Below the pieces are notes generated by a model that was not told the DNA's origin, searched no databases, and was given only the letters and a program-made list of their open reading frames with translations. DNA of 64,000 nucleotides, taken from positions 58,561 through 122,560 of the forward strand of contig JAGAYI010000002.1 of assembly GCA_017940545.1 (NCBI GenBank), read 5' to 3'. Positions within the stretch are counted from its first letter, which is position 1; the number at the start of each line of letters is the position of its first letter. The position numbers and the translations under genes are program-made. The DNA comes from Prevotella sp. Lineage in GTDB: Bacteria; Bacteroidota; Bacteroidia; Bacteroidales; Bacteroidaceae. This document shows positions 24,513 to 35,627 of the stretch, piece after piece.

Positions 24513-24520
24513 CAAAGATA
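24513..24520 (-). promoter_or_regulatory. -7 promoter box inside the kinase locus
   Basis: TATCTTTG on the minus strand, in the 144-base gap between the FHA-zinc ribbon gene and the MPDY-tail gene. It would drive 24479 down to the kinase. Confidence 0.65.
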
Positions 24521-24623
24521 AGTCATAAAAGCCTTATTACCAAACATTTTCTCCCATTCTTCACAAAGGCTGGGGGTTCCGTGACGAAATACCCGTTTTG
24601 CGTGACATTCTGGTCAAGCAGGC

Positions 24624-25325
24624 TTACTTGATAAACTTGGCCTTGCAGTAAGGGCACTGGTCGTACTGGCGAACCAGCAGGTCATAGTCCATCGTATAGA
24701 ACTTCCTACAACAGGGGCAGACATAGCTGTTGCGCAGTTTTTGCTGCAGCATCTTGCGCTTCATCGGTGCCTTCTTGGAATCGTTCAGCGAAACAACAAT
24801 CATGGTAACGGTAATAATCAGGCCAATTCCCATGAAGAAGAAGCGGAAAAAGCCTAATGAGTCGGGCAGAATGAAGACACTGATCATGCCTAACGTACCT
24901 AATGCTCCGGCAATACCGCGAATGGCATTCTTCTTGGCCAGGTCTGCCTGTATGGCATTCGTCTCCTCTTCGTAGCGCATCCACACTCGCCTCAACGGAC
25001 GAATGTCTGCCGTCTTGGGTGTCACCTGGTCAATAAGTTGCCTGATGGCTTCCCAGCTGAGCTTGTAGTGCTCTCCTCCCAACTCTACGACGTCGCTCGT
25101 CGTGACGGTCTTGGTAAAGATGGGACTACCGTTCACGTAGGTGTCGTTCTCCATCTTCAGATTTTCTATGGTGTAGGTTCCGTTGGGCAGAACCTGTACG
25201 CGGCAATGCCGACGGCTGACGCTTCTTGGCACACTGTCAATGCCGCCAAAGGGTACTGTCTTATTCCCCATCGTCAGGTTCAGCTGACCGTTCTGCGCGT
25301 TGCGTCCGATAACAATTTCCAACAT
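24624..25325 (-). CDS. FHA-domain membrane protein with C-terminal zinc ribbon
   Basis: 233 residues. The N-terminal FHA domain (about 1-92) has EIVIGRNAQNG, SRRHCRV and YVNGSPI, the phosphothreonine-binding set. A helical linker is followed by two transmembrane helices (about 138-183, GALGTLGMISVFILPDS and FFFMGIGLIITVTMIVV). The C-terminal CPCC...CPYC zinc ribbon (C203-C227) faces the cytoplasm. This is the mirror image of the other FHA protein, which has the ribbon first. It is 15 bases downstream of the LytTR regulator gene, so the pair is co-transcribed. Confidence 0.9.
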   Translation of the reverse strand: MLEIVIGRNAQNGQLNLTMGNKTVPFGGIDSVPRSVSRRHCRVQVLPNGTYTIENLKMENDTYVNGSPIFTKTVTTSDVVELGGEHYKLSWEAIRQLIDQVTPKTADIRPLRRVWMRYEEETNAIQADLAKKNAIRGIAGALGTLGMISVFILPDSLGFFRFFFMGIGLIITVTMIVVSLNDSKKAPMKRKMLQQKLRNSYVCPCCRKFYTMDYDLLVRQYDQCPYCKAKFIK

Positions 25326-25340
25326 ATTTTCCTTATATGG

Positions 25341-25709
25341 TTATATTTTAACTTGAATCATGAGTTCCTTCAGCTTCTTGAGGGCATCTTTCGACACGTC
25401 AAGCGTGTAGTAACACTGGCGGAAATCCGACAAGACGAGACGATGCTTGAGCACATTGATCTGGAAAACCATGTTCAGGTTAATCACGTACCGCTTGCCA
25501 ATGCGTGCAAAGTACATCACCTTTCCCTGCAGCCTTTCCGACAAAATGGCTTCCATCTTCCCGAGACTCATGCCGACGGTGCATTTCAGCTTGTTCGACA
25601 GCATGATGTCGGTGTAGTTGCCATCTGCCTCAAAATAGGCAATTTCCCGCATGTCTATACGTAACAGGTCGTCGCGAGAGTTCAGGAACAGCCAGTCTTT
25701 GTTTGTCAT
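25341..25709 (-). CDS. LytTR-domain DNA-binding regulator without receiver domain
   Basis: 122 residues consisting essentially of one LytTR DNA-binding domain (IAYFEADGNYTDIMLSN, MYFARIGKRYVINLNMVFQI, LKKLKELM). No response-regulator receiver precedes it. The ATG at 25709 (MTNKDWLFL) is chosen because a TACATTTG promoter box lies 29 bases upstream at 25738-25745; the longer frame up to 25823 would cross that promoter. As the first gene of the kinase/phosphatase locus it is the best candidate for its transcriptional control. Repeats it might bind were not identified. Confidence 0.88.
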   Translation of the reverse strand: MTNKDWLFLNSRDDLLRIDMREIAYFEADGNYTDIMLSNKLKCTVGMSLGKMEAILSERLQGKVMYFARIGKRYVINLNMVFQINVLKHRLVLSDFRQCYYTLDVSKDALKKLKELMIQVKI

Positions 25710-25737
25710 ATCCTTTGTATTTTTGATATTCAAGTGA

Positions 25738-25745
25738 CAAATGTA
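25738..25745 (-). promoter_or_regulatory. -7 promoter box for the LytTR-FHA genes
   Basis: TACATTTG on the minus strand, 29 bases upstream of the LytTR start. It fixes the start codon choice there. Confidence 0.6.
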
Positions 25746-25838
25746 ATAATAAATATTAAATTGAGCAAAATAAATCCGACAAAAAGTTGCTTCATACATG
25801 ATTTTAGGTCCAAATTTGTCCATTTCGAATTATTTTTT

Positions 25839-27875
<2,037 letters not shown>

Positions 27876-27878
27876 GCC

Positions 27879-29660
27879 ATGCTCCTAAAGACGCTTTACC
27901 GGCAAATCCGGCAATACCGCACCGCTTCGGTTCTCACTCCCCTCTTCACCGCCCTCGAGGTGGTGATGGACGTGCTGATACCCTATGTCACCGCCTCGCT
28001 GATTGACAAAGGCATCAGTGCCGGCAACATGGAAAACGTTTATTTCTACGGAACCATCATGGTGGGCATGGCCTTTCTCAGCTTAGGGTTCGGCATATTG
28101 GCGGGCCACTTTTCTGCATACGCCTCAACGGGCTTTGCCGCCAACCTGCGCAGCGCCATGTACCGTAACATTCAGAGGTTCGCCTTCTCTGACATCGACA
28201 AGTATTCCACGTCAGGACTGGTCACCCGGATGACCACCGACGTGAACTCCCTGCAGAATGCCTACCAGCAAATTCTCCGGGTCACGGTTCGTGCACCGTT
28301 CCGACTGTTGCTCAGCATCGTCATGTGCCTGGTCATCGATGCCCGTCTGTCGGTCATCTTCGTCGTGGCATTAGTCGTTCTCAGCCTTTCGCTCTACCAG
28401 ATTATTTCCCGTGTGGCACGCCTGTTCCAACAGGTGTTCGTGAAGTACGACGAACTGAACCAAAGCGTGCAGGAGAATATTGCTGCCATACGCGTGGTGA
28501 AGGCTTTTGTACGGGAGGACTATGAGAATTCCAAGTTTGCACGTGCTGCCGAGGGACTCTACCGGCTCTACGTGCACGCCGAAAGTCTCATGGCCCTGAA
28601 CCATCCCATCATGAACATGGTCATGTACGGCTGCATCATCGCTTTGTCATGGTTTGGGGCCCAATACATCGTGGGAGGCACGCTGACCACGGGCGAGCTG
28701 ACGTCGCTCTTTACTTATATCATGTCTATTCTCATGTCGCTCATGATGCTGTCTATGGTCTTCGTCATGCTGACCCAGAGTGCCGCTTCTGCCAAGCGCG
28801 TAGCTGAAGTGATAGACGAACAGCCTGACATCACCTCCCCCGAACAGGCCATAACGGCGGTTGCCGACGGCAGCATAGAGTTCCGTGAGGTGCGCTTCGA
28901 CTATCAGGAGAGCAAGTCCGACACGCCTTCTGAAAAGAAGTCGCGACGCTCTGCACTTTATAACATCACGTTCCACGTCAGGAGCGGGGAAACCATCGGC
29001 ATCATCGGTGGTACCGGCAGCGGAAAATCCACACTCGTCAACCTCGTCAGCCGACTCTATGACGTCACGCAGGGCGAGGTGCTGGTGGGAGGCCACAACG
29101 TCAAGGAGTACGACTTGACGGCCTTGCGCGAAGCAGTGTCGGTGGTGCTGCAGAACAACATTCTCTTCAGCGGCAGCATTCTCGACAACCTGCGCTGGGG
29201 CAAGCCTGATGCCACGTTGGAAGAGTGCCGCCATGCGTGCCAGTTGGCTCAGGCTGAGGAATTTATCAGTCAGATGCCCAATGGCTACGACACCCACATC
29301 GAGCAGGGCGGCACAAACGTCAGCGGCGGACAGAAGCAACGGCTCTGCATTGCCCGCGCCCTGCTGAAAGAACCGAAGATTCTGGTGCTCGATGACTCCA
29401 CGTCGGCATGCGACACCACTACTGATGCCAGGATTCGCGAGGCGCTGAAGACTCAATTGCCTCAGATGACCCAGCTCATCATTGCCCAGCGCATTCTCAG
29501 CGTCAGGGACTGCGACCGCATACTGGTCATGGACAACGGCGTGGTAACTGGTTTCGACACCCACGAGAACTTGCTCAAGTCGAACGTGCTCTATCAGGAA
29601 ATCAATGCCATACAGAGTGAGAACCAGGGCGACTTCGACAAGAAAGGAGGTGAGGCATGA
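27879..29660 (+). CDS. ABC exporter half-transporter, subunit A (degenerate ATP site residues)
   Basis: 593 residues: a six-helix type IV exporter membrane domain (about 15-310) and an ATPase domain (about 345-585). Walker A is GGTGSGKST (about 376-384) and the signature is VSGGQ (about 480). Walker B ends LVLDDSTSACD, with Asp replacing the catalytic Glu. The H-loop reads IIAQRILS, with Gln replacing His. Both changes are those of the degenerate half of heterodimeric exporters. Its partner overlaps it by 4 bases (ATGA). The substrate (drug, lipid or peptide) is unknown. Confidence 0.93.
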   Translation: MLLKTLYRQIRQYRTASVLTPLFTALEVVMDVLIPYVTASLIDKGISAGNMENVYFYGTIMVGMAFLSLGFGILAGHFSAYASTGFAANLRSAMYRNIQRFAFSDIDKYSTSGLVTRMTTDVNSLQNAYQQILRVTVRAPFRLLLSIVMCLVIDARLSVIFVVALVVLSLSLYQIISRVARLFQQVFVKYDELNQSVQENIAAIRVVKAFVREDYENSKFARAAEGLYRLYVHAESLMALNHPIMNMVMYGCIIALSWFGAQYIVGGTLTTGELTSLFTYIMSILMSLMMLSMVFVMLTQSAASAKRVAEVIDEQPDITSPEQAITAVADGSIEFREVRFDYQESKSDTPSEKKSRRSALYNITFHVRSGETIGIIGGTGSGKSTLVNLVSRLYDVTQGEVLVGGHNVKEYDLTALREAVSVVLQNNILFSGSILDNLRWGKPDATLEECRHACQLAQAEEFISQMPNGYDTHIEQGGTNVSGGQKQRLCIARALLKEPKILVLDDSTSACDTTTDARIREALKTQLPQMTQLIIAQRILSVRDCDRILVMDNGVVTGFDTHENLLKSNVLYQEINAIQSENQGDFDKKGGEA

Positions 29661-31498
29661 GACAGCCGACGTTCGGGCCACAGCGCCAACGGCCACAGGC
29701 GGGATTCCAGCGGGCCACTAAGGAGCAACGGCAGACGCTGTTCCGCATGACGGCCTTCGTGTGGAAGTATTTTAAGTGGCAAATGGCCATCGTCTTGCTC
29801 TGCATCCTGGTGAGCAGCCTGACGTCGCTCGTGTCATCACTCTTCACGCGTACCTTAATAGATGACTACATCGTACCGCTCACACAAATGGACAACCCCC
29901 AGTACGCATCGCTGGCACAGACGCTCTTCAAGCTCGGGGCTGTCCTGCTCTTAGGGACCGTCTGTTCATACACCTACAACCGGCTCATGATCAACATCTC
30001 GCAAGGCACCATGCTCCGACTGCGCAAGGCCATCTTCGAGCGCATGGAACGCCTGCCGCTGAGCTACTTCGACCAACGTTCCCACGGCGACATGATGTCG
30101 GTATATACCAACGATGTCGATTCCTTGCGACAAATGATTTCTACGGCCATGGCGCAGGTATTCTCGTCGCTCATTACCATCGTCGCCACGTTTACCTCAA
30201 TGGTGGTACTCAGCATTCCGCTGACCCTAGTGTCTGTCTTGATGGCCGTCGTCATGATGCTGACTACAGGATGGTTGGGAAAGCGTTCACGCAACTATTT
30301 CCGCACGCAGCAGCAGAGTCTGGCGCGTGTCAACGGCTTTATCGAGGAGATGATGACCGGCCAGAAGGTGGTCAAGGTGTTCTGCCACGAACAGCAGGCC
30401 ATCCGCGAGTTCGAGGACATCAACGAGCAGTTGCGCTCGTCGGCCTATCATGCCAACAAGATTGCCAACATCGTCATGCCGGTCAACGGCAACCTCGGTA
30501 ACCTCGGCTATGTGCTCATCGCGGTGGTCGGTGCCACCATCGTACTCACAGATTCCTCGCTCTTCACGCTTTACTCTTCACTCACCCTCGGCACCATCGT
30601 GGCCTTCCTCCAGCTGAACAAGAGTTTCACGCAACCCATCACGCAGGTCAGCCAGCAAATCAACAGCGTGCTCAACGCCTCGGTGGGCGCCGAACGTGTC
30701 TTCGCCCTCATGGATGCCGAACCGGAGGAGGACAAGGGAACACAAGTCATTACGGAGGCCAAGGGTGACGTAGATTTCAAGGGTGTAGATTTCAGCTACA
30801 CGCCCGACAAGCAGGTGCTCTTCGATATTGACATCGACACCAACCCGGGACAAAAGATTGCCTTTGTCGGGGGAACGGGTGCCGGCAAGACGACCATCAT
30901 CAACCTCATCAACCGTTTCTACGAAATACAGGGCGGAAAGATTCTTTACGACGGAATCCCCATTCGCGACATACAGAAGTCGTCGCTGCGCAAAAGCATG
31001 AGCATCGTCTTGCAAGAGACGCACCTGTTTACAGGCACCGTGTTCGACAACATACGCTACGGGCGGCTTGAGGCTACCGACGAGGAGTGTATGCAGGCCG
31101 CACGCCTGGTGGGGGCCGACGACTTCATACGCCGACTGGCCAACGGCTACCATACCGTGCTGCATGGCGACGGGGGGAACCTCAGTCAGGGCGAGCGACA
31201 ACTATTGGCCATTGCCCGTGCCGCCATTGCCGACCCGCCCGTGCTCATTCTCGACGAGGCCACGTCGAGCATCGACACCCGTACGGAACGACTCGTGCAG
31301 CAGGGCATGGACACACTGATGAAGGGGCGCACCACCTTCGTCATTGCCCACCGCCTATCAACCATCCGCAATGCCGATCAAATCATGGTCATGGACCACG
31401 GACGCATCATTGAGCATGGCACCCACCAACAGCTTTTGGAACAGCGCGGCAAGTACTATGAACTGTATGTAGGATTAAAAAGCAACAATAAGATATGA
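29657..31498 (+). CDS. ABC exporter half-transporter, subunit B (catalytic)
   Basis: 613 residues, same architecture as subunit A with a longer N-terminus. Walker A is GGTGAGKTT (about 404), Walker B is [11 protein letters not shown] with the catalytic Glu, and the H-loop is VIAHRLST. The signature is altered to LSQGE. Walker B of B with signature VSGGQ of A forms the consensus ATP site; Walker B of A with LSQGE forms the degenerate one. A loop of the membrane domain (about 299-311, [11 protein letters not shown]) is encoded by TTCACTCT-type repeat sequence. It overlaps trmD by 4 bases. Confidence 0.93.
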   Translation: MRQPTFGPQRQRPQAGFQRATKEQRQTLFRMTAFVWKYFKWQMAIVLLCILVSSLTSLVSSLFTRTLIDDYIVPLTQMDNPQYASLAQTLFKLGAVLLLGTVCSYTYNRLMINISQGTMLRLRKAIFERMERLPLSYFDQRSHGDMMSVYTNDVDSLRQMISTAMAQVFSSLITIVATFTSMVVLSIPLTLVSVLMAVVMMLTTGWLGKRSRNYFRTQQQSLARVNGFIEEMMTGQKVVKVFCHEQQAIREFEDINEQLRSSAYHANKIANIVMPVNGNLGNLGYVLIAVVGATIVLTDSSLFTLYSSLTLGTIVAFLQLNKSFTQPITQVSQQINSVLNASVGAERVFALMDAEPEEDKGTQVITEAKGDVDFKGVDFSYTPDKQVLFDIDIDTNPGQKIAFVGGTGAGKTTIINLINRFYEIQGGKILYDGIPIRDIQKSSLRKSMSIVLQETHLFTGTVFDNIRYGRLEATDEECMQAARLVGADDFIRRLANGYHTVLHGDGGNLSQGERQLLAIARAAIADPPVLILDEATSSIDTRTERLVQQGMDTLMKGRTTFVIAHRLSTIRNADQIMVMDHGRIIEHGTHQQLLEQRGKYYELYVGLKSNNKI

Positions 31499-32172
31499 GA
31501 ATTGACATTATTACCGTTCTGCCCGAAATGTTAGAGGGCTTCGTGCATGAATCCATCCTCGCACGGGCAGAGAAGAAAGGACTGGCAGAGATTCGGCTGC
31601 ACAACTTGCGCGACTACACACTCGACAAGTGGCGCCGCGTAGATGACTACCCCTACGGCGGGTCGGCGGGCATGGTGATGCAATGTGAACCCATTGACCG
31701 CTGTATTACCGCACTCAAGGCGGAACGCGACTACGACGAGGTCATCTTCACCTCGCCCGACGGCGAACGCTTCGACCAACACATGGCCAACGAGCTGTCA
31801 ATGAAGGGCAACATAATCATCCTCGCCGGACACTACAAGGGCATTGACCAGCGCGTGCGCGACCACCTCATCACCCGCGAAATCAGCATCGGCGACTTCG
31901 TGCTGACGGGAGGGGAACTCGTGGCTGCCATGATTGCCGATGCTATCGTGCGCGTGGTGCCGGGGGTCATCGGCGACGAGCAGTCGGCACTCTCCGACTG
32001 CTTTCAGGACGACCTGCTGGCCGCACCCATCTACACCCGTCCGGCTGACTACAAAGGGTGGAAGGTGCCCGAGATATTACTCTCCGGCAATGAGGCCAAG
32101 ATACGTGAATGGGAACTGGAACAGGCCATGGAACGTACGCGACGACTGCGTCCCGACCTGCTGAAGGACTGA
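31495..32172 (+). CDS. trmD: tRNA (guanine-N1-)-methyltransferase
   Basis: Methylates G37 next to the anticodon using S-adenosylmethionine, which prevents frameshifting. The deep trefoil-knot motifs are visible: [25 protein letters not shown] and [12 protein letters not shown], followed by the C-terminal domain with [15 protein letters not shown]. 225 residues is normal. The ATGA overlap with the ABC exporter couples its translation. The gene is not in the usual rpsP-rimM-rplS setting. Confidence 0.97.
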   Translation: MRIDIITVLPEMLEGFVHESILARAEKKGLAEIRLHNLRDYTLDKWRRVDDYPYGGSAGMVMQCEPIDRCITALKAERDYDEVIFTSPDGERFDQHMANELSMKGNIIILAGHYKGIDQRVRDHLITREISIGDFVLTGGELVAAMIADAIVRVVPGVIGDEQSALSDCFQDDLLAAPIYTRPADYKGWKVPEILLSGNEAKIREWELEQAMERTRRLRPDLLKD

Positions 32173-32185
32173 TGCCCCGGACGGA

Positions 32186-32557
32186 CTACCAGCCGAAGAC
32201 ATTGCGGAGCACCCACCATAAGACGAAGGAAATCAGCAACATGGCCACCAACAGCCAGGTTGCCACATCGGCCCACTTGGGGCTGAGGTGCTTCATCCAG
32301 CCGTTCCACACCAGCAGGACCACCACCAAGGGGAACAGCGTCATCAGGTAGGCATTATGGCGAAACGCTCCCACCACGTCGCCGTGCAACAGACTGTGCA
32401 GCATGCGCTGCGAACCGCAGCCGGGACATTTGTAGCCCGTCAGCTGATAGATACGACATTTGGGGAACCATCCTTCCGTCGTGGGGTCATAGGCAAAGTA
32501 ATAGCCTAAGACTACTAAGGCGGCTGTAAGAATGATTCCCCAAACGTAATGCTTCAT
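32186..32557 (-). CDS. DUF2752 membrane protein
   Basis: 123 residues with three transmembrane helices. The family hallmark CPGCGSQRMLHSLLHGD lies in the first loop and follows a short periplasmic stretch. The function of DUF2752 is not known. It lies 20 bases downstream of the GYF_2-CD225 gene, a pairing seen across this phylum as far as I recall, so the two may act together in the membrane. It is convergent with trmD. Confidence 0.88.
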   Translation of the reverse strand: MKHYVWGIILTAALVVLGYYFAYDPTTEGWFPKCRIYQLTGYKCPGCGSQRMLHSLLHGDVVGAFRHNAYLMTLFPLVVVLLVWNGWMKHLSPKWADVATWLLVAMLLISFVLWWVLRNVFGW

Positions 32558-32577
32558 GTAAGGGATAGTGACTTTCC

Positions 32578-33147
32578 TTACCAGTTGTTACTCATGGCAC
32601 CCATGATAACGGCACCGTAATAGACAATCAGGAAGATGATTTCAAGCACTAAGCCGACAACAAAGAAAATCATACCTATCTTGAAATACTTTCCTGCCTT
32701 GTTGCTGCACTCCTGCGCCTGCAGATAATTACCCATACGGTAGAGGCTTTCCACCTTGTTGGTCTCTAACAAAGCCAGCACACCAAGCACCAGGTTGATG
32801 ATACCGCCACACACACCGCAGCAGAATACGGAAAGGGCTATCAGCACAATGGCATGCACCTTGTAGTCTTTCGGCATGGGTACATACTCGTCAGAACGGC
32901 TGCTACCGGACGACTGTGACTGATAGGAAGAGGACGACTGATAGGAAGAGGATGACGACGAAGGCGAAGGGGCTGCAGGACTCTGAGCAAACAAATACTG
33001 TAGCTCGCTGACCTGACTGGCGGGTGTCCAGTTGGCCATGCCTTCGGTCCATACGCTGGTTTCGGGAGTAATGCCTCTTGCAGCCAGCTGTTCCAGGGTG
33101 AACGGGCCTGCCTGCTGATAGTTCTCTACAATGTAATAGGTTGCCAT
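32578..33147 (-). CDS. GYF_2 and CD225/dispanin domain membrane protein
   Basis: 189 residues. The N-terminal GYF_2 domain (about 1-52) reads YYIVENYQQAGPFTLEQL ... WTEGMANWTPASQV. A Ser-rich linker (about 55-92) is followed by a CD225/dispanin two-helix region (about 100-185) with CCGVCGGIINLVLGVLAL and the conserved NKV...G motif. Dispanin domains are half-inserted membrane modules. The bacterial role is undefined. A TACTTTTG promoter box is at 33173-33180. Confidence 0.87.
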   Translation of the reverse strand: MATYYIVENYQQAGPFTLEQLAARGITPETSVWTEGMANWTPASQVSELQYLFAQSPAAPSPSSSSSSYQSSSSYQSQSSGSSRSDEYVPMPKDYKVHAIVLIALSVFCCGVCGGIINLVLGVLALLETNKVESLYRMGNYLQAQECSNKAGKYFKIGMIFFVVGLVLEIIFLIVYYGAVIMGAMSNNW

Positions 33148-33172
33148 ATTTCAAAAATTTAGTTTCAGTTGA

Positions 33173-33180
33173 CAAAAGTA
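33173..33180 (-). promoter_or_regulatory. -7 promoter box for the GYF_2-CD225 gene
   Basis: TACTTTTG on the minus strand, 26 bases upstream of the ATG. Confidence 0.55.
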
Positions 33181-33285
33181 AACAATAATTTGCGTTTCTC
33201 CAAACTTTCTATCCACTATTTTTCATTTTCCCCTTATTTTTACGGCAAGATGCCAAAAATCGACTTTCAGCCAGGGAAATACGCA

Positions 33286-34131
33286 TCAGGCTTGCTGACG
33301 GATAAACGCCTCACCTAACCGAAAGCCCTCCTCGTAGAGTGCCTCTAACTTCTTGACGTCTTTCTCCATACGCCCCACCTCCAGAGGCCGCTGCGGACGT
33401 ATGACGACGATGCGCCCCTCGTCCTCCATGTGCTCCACCATGTCTAACTGGGCGTTATATACTGCCACGCGGTGACTGAGTGCCACCCTCAGTCGGGGGT
33501 AATTGCGGTAGATGTATTTGGGAATCTTCAGGTCGCGGCTGTCGTTGCGGAATCCCCGGTTGCGGGTCATGATGACCACGTTGTACTCATGCCCCATACT
33601 GATGGCGTGCTCCACGGGTATGCTGTCAATGATGCCCCCGTCCAAATAGGGCTGACCATCTACCTCGACAATCTTGCTGACGTAGGGCAGACTGCTCGAC
33701 GCCCGGCAGATGTCTATCAGCCGCTGGCGGTTGCCGCTGTGCTCGCTCAGGTATTCCATGCGCCCGGTGTTGCAGTTGGTGACGGCCATTTCAAACACGG
33801 CGGGGTTGCGGAAGTAGGTGTCGTAGTCGAAGGGTATCAGCTCATTGGGGAAACGGTCGTAGAGCAGCTTCGGGTCGAAGATGCAGCCCTGTGTCACCAG
33901 GTGGCGCAGACCAATGTAGTCGTACTTGGCCAGCATGTCGATATTCGAGATACGGGCACGACGCGGCTGACGGCTCATGTACGACAGCCCGTTGCAGGCA
34001 CCTGCCGACACGGCCACGACGTATCGGAAATAGAAATCGTGCTTCATGAAGGCATCCAGCACGCCACTGGTGAAGACACCACGCATGCCACCACCCTCAA
34101 GAACCAGTCCTGTATTTCTGTCTATTTGCAT
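33286..34131 (-). CDS. Patatin-like phospholipase
   Basis: 281 residues. The oxyanion motif GLVLEGGGMRG (about 8-18) comes first. The nucleophile elbow AVSAG (S42) has its first Gly replaced by Ala. DGG (about 163) supplies the catalytic Asp of the Ser-Asp dyad. Patatin-like enzymes hydrolyse acyl esters of phospholipids. The ATG at 34131 is preferred over 34206 because a TATCTTTG promoter box lies between them (34153-34160). There is no signal peptide, so it is probably cytoplasmic or peripheral. It is divergent from the aminopeptidase gene. Confidence 0.92.
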   Translation of the reverse strand: MQIDRNTGLVLEGGGMRGVFTSGVLDAFMKHDFYFRYVVAVSAGACNGLSYMSRQPRRARISNIDMLAKYDYIGLRHLVTQGCIFDPKLLYDRFPNELIPFDYDTYFRNPAVFEMAVTNCNTGRMEYLSEHSGNRQRLIDICRASSSLPYVSKIVEVDGQPYLDGGIIDSIPVEHAISMGHEYNVVIMTRNRGFRNDSRDLKIPKYIYRNYPRLRVALSHRVAVYNAQLDMVEHMEDEGRIVVIRPQRPLEVGRMEKDVKKLEALYEEGFRLGEAFIRQQA

Positions 34132-34152
34132 CTTATTTGCTAAATTATGTTG

Positions 34153-34160
34153 CAAAGATA
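34153..34160 (-). promoter_or_regulatory. -7 promoter box for the patatin gene
   Basis: TATCTTTG on the minus strand, 21 bases upstream of the chosen start. Confidence 0.7.
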
Positions 34161-34182
34161 GTACTTTTTGATAAATAAGTTG

Positions 34183-34190
34183 TAACTTTG
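34183..34190 (+). promoter_or_regulatory. -7 promoter box for the M24 aminopeptidase gene
   Basis: TAACTTTG, 36 bases upstream of the ATG, divergent from the patatin promoter. Confidence 0.7.
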
Positions 34191-34226
34191 CGAAATATAT
34201 CATCACAAAAAAAGTTTTTTTGACTT

Positions 34227-35609
34227 ATGTTTAGTAAAAACACATACGTACAGCGACGACAAGAACTCAAGAAACTTGTTCAGAGTGGGGTCATCGTACT
34301 CTTCGGCAACAACGAGGCACCCTACAACTATCCAGCCAACTGCTACACCCCCATGCGGCAGGACTCCACTTTCCTCTACTACTTCGGGCAACACCGCGAC
34401 GGACTGGTGGGCATCATCGACATTGACAACGACGAGGAGTGGCTCCTCGGCGACGACATTGACGTGGAGGACATCGTCTGGATGGGCTTCACACCCTCGG
34501 TGGCCGACCTCGCCGCCGAGGTCGGCGTAGCCAAGACCGCCCCCATGAAGGCCCTCCGCTCCGTATGCTGCGACTGTGTCGCAGCCAAAAGAACGCTTCA
34601 CTTCCTCCCCCCCTACCGCTTCGACACGAAGATTCTGCTCATGGACCTGCTGGGCATTCACCCCTCGCAACAGAAGGAAGCTGCCTCGCTCGAACTCATA
34701 CAGGCCGTCGTAAAGATGCGCTCCACCAAGGAGCCACAGGAGATAGAAGCCATAGAACGTGCCTGCGAGGTGGGCTACCAGATGCACACCACTGCCCAGC
34801 GCCTCTGCCGCCCGGGCGTCACCGAGCGTTACATCGGCGGACAGGTCGATGGCATTGCCCGCTCGTTGGCTCAGGGGCTCAGCTTCTCCACTATCTACAC
34901 CCAGCATGGAGAAATCATGCACGGCTGCCCGACCGATGCTCCCCTGGAGGCCGGCCGACTGGCGCTCTGCGATGCCGGCTGCGAACTGGACGACTACTGT
35001 TCCGACCATACCCGCACGATGCCCGTCAGCGGAAAGTTCACACAACGACAGCGGGAGATTTACAGCATCGTCGAGGAATGTCACGACTACGTGCTTACCG
35101 TGGCCAAGCCAGGCATCCGATACAGGGACGTACACTTTGCCGTCTGCCGGCTGATGACGGAACGCCTCAAGGAGCTGGGACTGATGCGCGGCAACACCGA
35201 CGATGCCGTCGGAGCAGGTGCCCACGCCATGTTCCTGCCTCACGGACTGGGCCACATGATGGGTATGGACGTTCACGACATGGAGGGTTTGGGACAGATT
35301 TACGTGGGTTTCGACTACAAGACACCGCCCAACCTGGAGCAGTTCGGCACGAACGCTCTGCGCATGGGACGTGAGCTCCAGGAGGGCTTCGTGGTGACCG
35401 ACGAACCGGGCATCTACTTCATTCCCGTACTCATTGACGAGTGGCGAGCCAAGGGCCACTGCAAGGAGTTCCTGAACTATGACCTGCTGGAGACCTACAA
35501 GGACTTCGGCGGCATCCGCATCGAGGACGACTTGCTCATCACCAAGGACGGCTGCCGCTTCCTCGGCGAAAGCCGCATCCCCTATCACCCTGACGAAATA
35601 GAACAATAA
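34227..35609 (+). CDS. Xaa-Pro aminopeptidase (M24B)
   Basis: 460 residues. An N-terminal aminopeptidase-P-like domain (about 1-170) precedes the pita-bread metallopeptidase fold. Metal ligands are in CDAGCELDDYCSDHTRTM (two Asp), HGLGHMMGMDVHD (His, about 338), DEPGIYF (Glu, about 391) and RIEDDLL (Glu, about 433). It removes N-terminal residues that precede proline. No signal peptide is present. A plus-strand exported peptidase follows 18 bases later, so the two form a peptide-degrading pair. Confidence 0.95.
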   Translation: MFSKNTYVQRRQELKKLVQSGVIVLFGNNEAPYNYPANCYTPMRQDSTFLYYFGQHRDGLVGIIDIDNDEEWLLGDDIDVEDIVWMGFTPSVADLAAEVGVAKTAPMKALRSVCCDCVAAKRTLHFLPPYRFDTKILLMDLLGIHPSQQKEAASLELIQAVVKMRSTKEPQEIEAIERACEVGYQMHTTAQRLCRPGVTERYIGGQVDGIARSLAQGLSFSTIYTQHGEIMHGCPTDAPLEAGRLALCDAGCELDDYCSDHTRTMPVSGKFTQRQREIYSIVEECHDYVLTVAKPGIRYRDVHFAVCRLMTERLKELGLMRGNTDDAVGAGAHAMFLPHGLGHMMGMDVHDMEGLGQIYVGFDYKTPPNLEQFGTNALRMGRELQEGFVVTDEPGIYFIPVLIDEWRAKGHCKEFLNYDLLETYKDFGGIRIEDDLLITKDGCRFLGESRIPYHPDEIEQ

Positions 35610-35627
35610 CATATAATTAGTAACAAA

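Noticed and set aside
34203-35612. 469-residue open frame on the minus strand opposite the Xaa-Pro aminopeptidase
   Set aside because: It is the exact antisense of a gene with all M24 motifs, has no recognisable domain, and arises from GC-rich codon structure.
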